A stretch of 64,000 nt of DNA from Harmothoe impar (taxonomy: Eukaryota > Annelida > Polychaeta > Phyllodocida > Polynoidae): the NCBI GenBank assembly GCA_947462335.1, contig OX381716.1, positions 3,778,438 to 3,842,437 on the forward strand, written 5' to 3'. The notes under the pieces are model-generated. The model searched no databases. It saw only the letters and a list, made by a program, of their open reading frames with translations, and was not told the DNA's origin. Shown here piece after piece: positions 55,055 through 64,000 of the stretch; the stretch's first letter is position 1; the number at the start of each line of letters is the position of its first letter. Both the position numbers and the translations under genes were made by a program.

Positions 55055-56100
55055 TGTGTGTTGTGGTCAGTCTGGCACCGGTGTGCAACTGATATTGTCC
55101 AAATGGTCTTCAAATAGTAGAAATTCTCCGCTTTTGATCCTCACCCTCGTGTCTCCTTACCTTTACACAGCTTTCATGGAAAACTGGTAGGCAATAGAGC
55201 TTTTAATCACCTCTGTGGATGGGATATACCCGGGCGGTTCGCAAGCACGACTACACTCCAATGGACGCCATAGCCATTTATCTCAATAATGAATGACGAC
55301 CATCGTATTATTGTAGGTGCCAGAAAATCACAGCGTCAGCATCCACCCACATATTAAAAAGAGAGGACAGAGCTGATAAGTGTAGGCTTGCAATAGGCCA
55401 CACATGGTTCAGTCAGCCCTGGAATCAGAATCAGTTCCCCACCAGGGGAGTACCACTCTCCCAGCACAGTCTCAAAGAAGTTTCTGCCCAAAGGCTCAGA
55501 CTTCAGGAAATCTTTTGTTGAAGAAGGGAGGGAAGTGGTCCTACTTCTCCCCCTGCTCTCCTATCCGCATCACACACTGCAGGCTCCACACACCAAAAAT
55601 AGTCCCCAAGAACATGTCCAACTTCTACCATGAAAACATGTCCAATACGTCTGTATGTTTCAATGTTACTTCTACCTACACTCCTCTAGATATTTCCATT
55701 GGTTCATAATTGCATAAAGGAGTATTTCAAAAGCCTGGCGTGGGTAAGTGTTCAGGGTTATCTGTCACGGTTTGGCAGAGAGGAAGTAGTGCCTGTAGAA
55801 TTGAATGAGAGAGTCTGCTGGGAGATCGGGAGAACTTAAAGGTTTTGGGTTGAGGAGATAATAAGAAGCTGTCATTTAATTCCCCATTTGTCACTGTCAG
55901 CTCCAAAGCTTGTTGGGATAAAAGGTTTACAATGTAAAAGAGCTTTATGTCAAGCAGAATTCCATTTTGCAGAATTGTGTTCCTATGCTTTTATTATTTC
56001 TGTAATTCACTGTGGCACCTCAGGGTCATGTTGAAAGTCTTTATTAGAGATAGAGGGTTTATTGCTTTACATAAGTCTATACAGTGTATAAGGGAGTATT
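55055..56100. other. LINE B 5' region and unassigned DNA
   Basis: The first 300 bases upstream of ORF1 probably include the LINE B 5' UTR. The rest has no supported gene. Confidence 0.4.
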
Positions 56101-57083
56101 CATTTATTAGTGACAGGGGGTGTGTTGAAATTTGCACGGGGGGGATACAAATATAGGCCCGATTTTAGCTAACAAACCCACACGTTACTATAGTTCAAAG
56201 GGGGGAGGGAGCCTTCGGTGAGGTGAGGCATGAATTATTCCAAACACACTCGAAGATGGGTGTTAAATTTTCTCAATTTTTAAATTTGACTTGGATGTAA
56301 TTAATGCTGAGGCCCCAGGATCGGTACAGTCCGGATGTTGAAACTGCCAGATTATTTACTCCTATCTATATGGCCTGTACAGAACTGTTCCTGTCAAAGA
56401 GCCTGATTATTTAAGGTTGGATAATTGAAGCCTCACTGTAATTTCCTCACACTGTTCCGGCTGCAGTGATTGACCCTTTGATGATGCATTTGATTTTGTA
56501 GTGCGTATCTATTCATGAATGATTTTTCAAAATACAGCAATCAAAACAATGGACGATATGGTCCTGACCAGTTATATTGGGGGCGTGTATATACAATTAT
56601 AACATATGGGACTAATGACCTCATTTACTATATATGATTGGGTGTACAGTTGGTGCAAGGAAGAACTATGCAACCCTTAAAGGGTTAATTATAAAACATA
56701 TCATCCTGACATTTTGTCACTAGTGTTATTTTATTGGCAGCCTCCAGACAGCTTAAAACCAGCTCCAGATGGTGATTCTCCCAGAGTCTCTCTCTGACTT
56801 TTGTCAATGGAATTCAAATGCATATTCATGTTGTAACATATTTAAAAACATGCATATAAATGGGTATATGTATGATTTGTGAAATGATCAGTACATGGCT
56901 CAAACTCCTGACTTATGTTGTTTTAGGATAGAGGAAGGACAAATCAGAAAGTTCTTAATATATTTAAACAAGTTCATATTATTGAAAGGTATATATCTCG
57001 GCTCCTTGGAACACTTTTTGATACATCTCTAACCCTAGCTGTTGATTTTTTATTTCCTCACGAACTCGATTGTCCGTTTTTTG

Positions 57084-57477
57084 GTGACTCCGAGACCAAA
57101 ATAAGGTGATTATGTACAAAATGTCTTAAAGTACATAACAGCAACTAATAACTTTGTTAACAAACTGGGACAACATATATCTTAAGGCATTCCAAGAATG
57201 GATACCCTCAGAAAAATAGTTTTTGAAATACAGCTCGATGAATATTGAAGATTTATCAAAAATATCAAAATTTTAACAACATACTCTCATTTTACCCTAG
57301 TTCACTCAAAATGGTTTAATTAATTGTCAAAATCACTCTACAATATCCTGATGGTATATACTTTAGGAAATATGGACCATTAGGATCCTTCGTTGAAACT
57401 ACTTGGCACAGTACTGGCCTAAAAAGCGGCTATTTCACCTTATTTCAGTCTCGGAGTCACCCGGGTGACTCCGAGAC
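57084..57477. repeat. MITE-like insertion with gactccgagacc termini and perfect palindrome
   Basis: 'ggtgactccgagaccaaaat'+aaggtga at 57084 faces its inverted copy ('ttcaccttatttcagtctcg') at 57433. A perfect 30-base palindrome centred on cccggg spans 57448-57477, as if two ends were joined. A further copy of the end is at about 57640. All lie in the segment missing from the left arm. Confidence 0.7.
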
Positions 57478-58264
57478 CAAAAAAAAAAATTGTATAAATG
57501 TAGGTTAAACTAGTGGAATCATCAAATTTCTGGTGTAGAGCATTAGAGGGTGTGGATAGGAAGCAGTGGCACTAAAGATAACTAAAATATATAGGATATT
57601 AACAATTCTGTGTGGGTTTTACTATTATCAGCAAGGCGAGTGACTCCGGGACCAAAATAAGTATCACAATACATATTTGGTCCTGGAGGCTGGAATATTA
57701 GATTTTTTTCAAAATTTCTTTTTTCTGGCAAAAGACACAATAGTTACCTCACAATCTGGGGTACAAGGGATACTGTTTGGATCTTCTTTATTTACTGTAT
57801 AGTGGTATCAAAATGAATGGACATTTGAAAATTTTGCTGACAATATACACTTAAATGGCTGTGGAGAAAAAAATCGGTACATATCTAGTGAAATCCTTGT
57901 GAATCAATTGACTATACCATAGGCCTAATAGAAAATGATATCAGGGATAGGCTGTTACTGTCTTAGTAGACATGGGAGACATGTAAAACATGTCATTTAA
58001 AGGGTTTTTGATGAAAAATATTGAGCCAATACACAAAAAAAAGAAAAATCCCGAGTTGTTGGGATGTTTTCTCACATATACCAATTTCTGAAAAGATTGG
58101 TGCAAAACTGGTTATTCTGTAGGGCTATAAGCCTGAAAAGGGCCAGAAATAGCCAAAACAACATAGGTCAGAGGTTTGAGCCACTGTATTTGCCTTTCTT
58201 GTCAGCTTCCTGCAAAGTCTGCAATGATGTATGATGTATGATGCACAATAGATACCTCAAGCAT

Positions 58265-58530
58265 ATATATGTTGACCCTTTCAGGATGGATGTCAATAAA
58301 CAATGACATTTGTCATCATAATGGACCAATGCAACCCTGCTAATCAACCCGCTGGGGTTGCATTGGTGCATTATGCCAACCCTTTGGGAGTGTCTCAACC
58401 CCATAAGGTCGGCATGATGCTTGAAAGGCTAAGGGCCGCATGATGCGTGAATGCACTTTCCCCTTGTGTCAATCTGCATTAATGCAGGCCTGATGAGTGA
58501 TTTACCAGTGTTGCATTTAGGCATCATAAG
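58265..58530. repeat. TTAA-type MITE in the right arm
   Basis: 'ttgaccctttcaggatggat' and the repeated gatgc boxes; partner of 18465-18748. Confidence 0.65.
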
Positions 58531-59692
58531 GGCCTTGCATGAATTTAAGTACAAATCCCAAAAGCAATTCTCAGCTTTCAGAACAATAACTTAAATCATA
58601 ACCTTTCCAAATTGAACCTGATAGAGTTACAATGCAACATGATCATCCATAAAATGACATTACCTCCAAATGATGTAAATAATCATGCATTATGGATATA
58701 ACTCAGGCTTATGTTCTTGTTATCCTAGTTTGCATTACGTTGAGGTTTTGATTACAGCAAGTATTTGTCATGTGTCCCTCAATCCTGATTCGATTTCTGC
58801 ACACATGATGGTGCTGCTACCATACGGCCTTACCATCCCCAGCAGCACCGCCCAGAGGGGGAATCCCCTTCTCTCGGTGCCAAGCAATAATTACTTTTCT
58901 GATTGCCTTATAGTCATGCAGATTCACCCAAATTTTTACCGCCTTGTCCTTGCCCGTTAGCTCTCAGCTAGCTGTACACTCTCCAAGCAGGATCATAGTC
59001 AGTCACTTTCCTCCCTTTGGAATCATCCCCATGTTCCCCCAGAATGAAATATCAAAACAATGAAATCCGCAGGGAAAAAGTAATAGTTACAAACAAAGCT
59101 AAGATACACAATTTGTTTGTAAACAAAACACCATTTTGGAATATTTTCAGGTTTATGGATCTCCGATGGAGAGGGGACCTTCATTGCCATGTAAAGTACC
59201 GCATTGGCCTATCTTGATTTCAGTCTGCCTATTACAAATCTTTTACAACTTTTACAAATCGGGCAGACTGTGAGTCATATAGACTAACCTAGAGCCATGG
59301 AAAAGCCAGTAACAGTCGCATTATGTCATCTTACTTTTTATTCTGGCAGTAACTTAAGGGAGTGGTCATTTCCTTAACAAGAGGGGCAGGGGTCAAACCT
59401 TTTTGGTTCCCCTCCGCGGGAAGGTTGAAATTGAGTGTGCCTGACCGCTTTGAGCTAGAGTATTGCACAGACTTTAGCAGGCATGTCTCTAGGAGCCCGT
59501 ACTTAGCTCCATACCAGTCCCAGTTACTTTTACTCTATAAAAGGATGCAATTCATTTTGTCCTCTGCTCATGAGGTGTCCAAATTATTTTTGGTACCCAA
59601 GCTTCAAATTCCTTTGGTTACCCTGAAATCAACCCCCCTCCCCCCCACCTATTGACCATTCCCTAATAATGTAGGTTTGCTGCTGGTAGGGG

Positions 59693-59733
<41 letters not shown>

Positions 59734-59745
59734 TGTGTGTGTGTG
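59693..59745. repeat. (GT)n microsatellite
   Basis: About 50 bases of gt repeats, with a shorter run at 59810-59840. Confidence 0.95.
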
Positions 59746-61599
59746 GCACCCTCCATCTCCCCCCTGTTGACCATTCCCTAAGAATGTAGGTCTGCTGCTG
59801 GGTGGGGTGGTGTGTGTGTGTGTGGCACTGTGTGTGTGTGATCATCAGTGTGAGACCAGCCATCAGTTCCCCATGGTGAGTGCTTTACCATGCTCCTGTA
59901 ACCATATACCCTCCTCCACTCCTACGGCTGCCACATGTCTGCACTGCTTGTGGGGACAAACTCACCAAGTGACTAGACGCCACTCATTTTACCTGTAATT
60001 TTAAATGCCCACTTTTCTGGTAATCTCCCAAGCTTATCCTCTAGATGGCACCATGGGCAACTGTAGCTGAATCTACCCTGTGTAGTAGAGGTAAGGTGTG
60101 TGGGTGACTGTAGCTGAATCTACCCTGTTTAGTGGAGATAAGTGTGTGGGTGCTACTAGTGGTACCATCTTCATTTGCTTGGTGATACTTTTAAGATAGT
60201 CTAAGATAGCATTAAGATGGTTTAAGATAGCATTAAGATTACCCTCTAAACGTTTGTCCCTGTACCTAGGAGAGCATGGATGTGCATAGTAGAGGTTCCC
60301 CAGGTGGTGCCGGGTACTGGAGGAGGTACTGGCACGGGGCCAACTCAGCCTCCAGCTGCCTCTGTATGGGGCAGCTGATGGATGAGGGGGGATGGGAGCT
60401 GGGGGGGTTGTAGGGTCAGTCTACTTAGTACTGAACCCCTGCTACAACTAGGTCAGGTTCCTGGACTCCTAATACAACTAGGTTAAGGTACTAGACCCAT
60501 GTTACAAGTAAGTAAGGGCCCTAGACCACTGCTACAACTAGATTAGGGTATGGGTGGGGGTATTAGTGGGGATGAGGCAGGGGTTTTTTGGGGGGTGAGG
60601 GGGGAACAGTCTAGGGTCAGGCTACTTTGTATTGAACTCATGCTAAAACTAGATAAACATACTGGACTACTATAAGGTATGGGTCCACAAATCATTCCAT
60701 TTCTCTGAGGATAAGTATAACATAAGAGGCAAGAAATTTGACCTAACTACCTTCAACATTTTTGATCAGGTCACCAGAAACATGTTTTATTTATTGCAGC
60801 GTAGAAGCTCAGAAGTATTTTACCTCTCAGTCATCCATTCTGACTCTGTATGATCTAGATGAAGACGTAAAGTACTTTAATGTTAGACTCTTTACCACCA
60901 ACACAAACCTCACACAGGGTTAGACCAATGCAGCAAGAAAGTGGGACTTCATCATAATAAAGTTGTGTTTACATTGGTTTAGCAGAATCCTCAATACGTT
61001 ATCTATAATGCGCCATGTTTATAAACAACTCATATCTGGAGATTCACAGGACAATTATCTTTCAAATAGTACATATTAGAATGTGGGATTTTGAGGTTAT
61101 TTTAATATACCTCTCGTCATGCTTAAGAAATGTTCAAAACTTTATTAACAACTTTTCTGCAACGTCCACCTTTCTTGCTGCATTGGTCTGTAGCTAACAG
61201 GAACTGCAGGGTGTTGTGGGTAATATGGAGACCGGGATGAGCGGTGGCGGCCATTAGCGTCTACAGAAAGGTCAAGGCTGCTTGGTGCCGGGTGTTTTCA
61301 CACCTGGGGCTGATGATGACTGGTGGGGCTGACGGCAGCCATTTAACCCTTTAACACTCTCGCCAACAGATGTGTCAATATATTTTCCAAGGATTCGAAA
61401 AACTATAAATATCAAAAATGAAAATGAGGCACAACCAAGGCTACTGACTGAACATTCTTTGTGAACACTAATGGAATAACATGGGGTGCTTTGATAAGAA
61501 CTTGTAACCTTTCATAACTTTTGAGTAATATATCAATAGCTTGGATTCTCTGGCTGCTTTAGTGGCCTGCTGGCAAAAAGAGGGTTAAGGACAGCATGT

Positions 61600-61750
61600 C
61601 ACTAAAAGAGGTTATTTGTCGGCATGATGTACCATTTCAGCCATGGCAAGTAATTCCTGGTGCTGCACTGGGGCATTATGCTGACCTGTCCGAAGACCTG
61701 TAGGGTCGGCATGATGCATCATGATGACCAAGGACTTATAGGGTTAAGGG
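61600..61750. repeat. TTAA-type MITE, diverged copy
   Basis: 'ggcatgatgcatcatgatga' and 'gtcactaaaagaggttattt'; partner of 12190-12380. Confidence 0.55.
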
Positions 61751-62519
61751 CAGCATAGCAGGAAATAGGGATCGGATTAAACACTTCAGAGGCAGAATTG
61801 TATGAGGTTTAGGCATCATGTAACCCTTTAAGGGCAGCATAGTGTGAATAGGGGCAGAAGGTAGCCCTTTAAGGGCAGGATAGTGTAATGTTCTTTTAGG
61901 GATAAAGGCAGCCGTTTTGTATCTCATCCTCAAAAATAAAATTGGTTGTATTAATGTAGTGCAGATGTTAGTTATTGTTCCTGCTTCTTTCAAAGTTGAT
62001 TTACAAGGCGACCTATTGAATGCTTTTAGATATACATAGCCGCTGAAATGAAGCACATGAGAATATTTCTCCACACCACCCGTTCCCATACAACACATGT
62101 GTCCTATAACCCCCCCCCGCCATACACCCCATACACCCCTGTAGGCAATAACATACTCAGCACTAGCATCTTATCCAACCCATATCTACACTACTTGCAC
62201 TCACCACTGGACATTCTACAGTTAATGACCCAGGGGAACATGACTTGTACATTATGGCCTCATAACAGGGCCACCACAGTGGTACCAAATGCCCTTGGAG
62301 TTTATTTGCTGAGAAGTAGCCGAGGTAATTTTCTCCAAAAAATGGTTCAAGGAAAAGATGATATTTGGGGTGTTGGGTATTGGGGATCGCAAGTAAAGGT
62401 ACCAGTGAAATGGTTTTGGTTACAACATCGCTAAATTATTTTGAATCAGTTCTGAACAGACTTTCATGAAGCCTTGAGCAACAATTGGGAAAAAAGATTA
62501 AATTTTCTCTTTGAAGTTC

Positions 62520-62725
62520 AGAATTGTCGTCATGATGCACCAATTCAGCCTCGGTGAGTAACTCGCCGGGGCTACATTGGTGTATCATGCTTATCCTTCA
62601 GGAGCGTCTCAAACCTGTAGAATCAGCATGATGCTTGAATGCAGCACTGGTGAGTTACTCACCAGGGCTGCATTCATATATAAAGACATGATGCATTAAT
62701 GCATTATGCCATCCTTAAAGGGTTA
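62520..62725. repeat. TTAA-type MITE at the outer end of the right arm
   Basis: 'gtgagttactcaccagggct' and the end 'ccatccttaaagggttaa'; partner of 11235-11345. 62726-63240 shows no supported gene. Confidence 0.65.
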
Positions 62726-63249
62726 ACATGGCAATTGTCTTTTAAATACTTCATTATCCTTTCTAAAATGGATTTATATCCTCATGTTGTGAACAGTTGT
62801 ATCCCAATAAATAAAAGTTTTAGAAAATTGCTAATCCACACAAAACGGGACAAGTCAATTTCTTTTGTTATCTTTTTTTCCGGGGATGGTGAAGTAAAAT
62901 TGAAATCTAGGGGACTGGATTTCATGATGCAACATTTCGTGAAATTTCTTCAGGCAAATTAAAAGGCAAATCAAAACTATTACAACAAACTCTGAGAAGA
63001 CCCTGTTATGGCTGAACATCCACTTTCCTAGCAGAGCTGTCGTGCTATGTATCTCTGCCTCAACCTGCCTGTGCATATCAGACAGCGCACATCTGAGAGA
63101 AAATTGTCCTATTTAAGAGATAAATAGATTTGACATATAATTAGCTATTCAGGGTTCCAGAAAACTATTGTAGGTACTTATTATCACATATGAGTAGTAT
63201 AGTATGTATCGGAACGGGACTATAGTTAACTACTGTTTATTACTCAATC

Positions 63250-63580
63250 GATATGCAGCCAATCAGAGGCCGCCATTTGGTCACGTGACCCGTTGCCATG
63301 GTAACGTGACCTACTTAGGGCTCTCAGCCAATCAGAAGCCAGCATTCTGGGTGACCTACTGACCTACTTAGAAGCTCTCAGCCAATCAGAGGCCGGCATT
63401 CTGGTAACCATGGTAACGTGACCTACTTACGTCACGTGACCTACTTAGGCTCAGCCAATCAGAAGCCGGCATTCTGGTAACTAGGGTAACGTGACCTACT
63501 TAGGGTTTTGTTTGTAAACAACACCACGTGGCTCTCTTGTTTGTAAACAACACCACGTGACACGTGACTGTTTGTAAACA
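63250..63580. promoter_or_regulatory. Array of CCAAT boxes, RFX X-boxes and CACGTG E-boxes
   Basis: About four imperfect tandem units each hold agccaatcag (NF-Y) and 'cgtgacctacttagg'. Two perfect palindromic X-boxes lie at 63292-63305 (gttgccatggtaac) and 63404-63417 (gtaaccatggtaac). Several cacgtg E-boxes are present. 'tttgtaaacaac' (forkhead-like) is repeated three times at 63500-63580. This looks like a promoter or enhancer of a gene outside or at the right edge; no transcript start can be assigned. Confidence 0.5.
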
Positions 63581-63719
63581 AACAACTTATATATAGAAAA
63601 TAAACACAACAAGTTCCATGTTATGTTAAAATTATATTTTCAAAAAAAAGCACATCTGTTACAGCGTCTATGTGTAACTACGCGCGTTCTCATACAAACA
63701 CTATAACACTATCATACCG

Positions 63720-64000
63720 TAGCAGCAGCAGGTAGGACCGGAAGAAAAGCAAGCGCACGAGCAGAAGCGACGACACCATTTGCACCATCCGGCCGTCGCG
63801 TTGGTAGCCCTACTACCCGTCGCGCGTTCAACTGGAGCTGCTTTAAGAGTGACAAATGACGATTCTTTGTCGACGCGACTGCTAACATCAGCAGCATCAG
63901 CAGCATCGGCAGCATCGGCAGCAGCATCGGCAGCAGCGGCAGCAGCCTCGGCAGCAGCGGTAGCAGCAGTAGCAGCAGCTGTAGCAGCAGTAGCGTGAGC
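63720..64000 (+). repeat. GCA/GCG trinucleotide-type repeat at the right edge
   Basis: Imperfect gcagcatcggcagcagc units. One plus-strand frame would encode a poly-Ala/Ser tract, but with no start or flanking domain in the window I cannot call a gene. Confidence 0.6.

Larger units (their letters stand above)
56105..62720 (-). repeat. Right arm of the large inverted duplication
   Basis: Reverse complement of the left arm (11235-19750), shorter because minisatellites are not expanded. It contains a right-only insertion at about 56887-58185. The inner end (tagtgacagggggtgtgttg) lies directly after an 'aagggagtattcattt' repeat. No gene supported. Confidence 0.9.

Overview
The window is eukaryotic, and the signs point to an animal, most likely a marine invertebrate. 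Genes carry GT-AG introns, there are AATAAA poly(A) signals and TATA boxes, there is a KRAB-free C2H2 zinc-finger fragment, and most of the DNA is non-LTR retrotransposons, MITEs, minisatellites and satellites. No species can be named from sequence alone. Ordinary host genes are almost absent: one candidate first coding exon (539-619, minus) and possibly promoters at the two edges.

Layout. 0-5.7 kb: a foldback element, then a non-LTR retrotransposon (LINE A) whose endonuclease-reverse transcriptase frame is intact apart from one frameshift near its 5' end. 5.7-11.2 kb: MITEs, a 1.2-kb foldback and a minisatellite. 11.2-19.75 kb and 56.1-62.7 kb: two arms of one large inverted duplication, with minisatellites expanded only in the left arm. 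20-45 kb, between the arms: a gene cluster around a Helitron-superfamily replicase. 46-49.2 kb: a roughly 210-bp satellite with higher-order structure, with inverted relatives at 24.1-24.9 kb. 49.2-55.1 kb, minus strand: a second retrotransposon (LINE B) whose ORF1 ends in a NADAR domain. 63.2-64 kb: a CCAAT/X-box/E-box array and an alanine-type trinucleotide repeat.

The cluster at 21-42 kb is the most unusual part. A compact promoter (two GC-box plus CArG-box repeats, an inverted CCAAT box, a CRE and a TATA box) precedes two short leader exons. The second leader exon has no ATG. Four small unrecognised proteins follow. A Helitron-type protein comes next (three SANT-like repeats, zinc-binding segment, HUH/Y2 Rep domain, PIF1 helicase, OTU protease), broken once by an in-frame TGA. 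Three of the small genes and the replicase have a 3' splice acceptor only 8-60 bases before the start codon, and no clear poly(A) signal lies between them. This is the arrangement expected of alternatively spliced, 3'-nested viral-style transcripts, or of trans-splicing. Downstream is a seven-exon SGNH-hydrolase gene with a basic Gly/Arg-rich tail, then a small spliced proline-rich gene. Two short charged helical proteins lie on the minus strand at either side (21.2-21.6 and 43.8-44.0 kb). I read the cluster as a large Helitron/Helentron-like element with cargo genes, but its ends are not identified and membership of the flanking genes is inference.

Several otherwise open frames carry single in-frame stops (replicase, small gene 3/4, the spliced proline-rich gene, LINE B ORF2 three times, the zinc-finger fragment). 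Decay by point mutation is the simplest reading; readthrough is possible for some.
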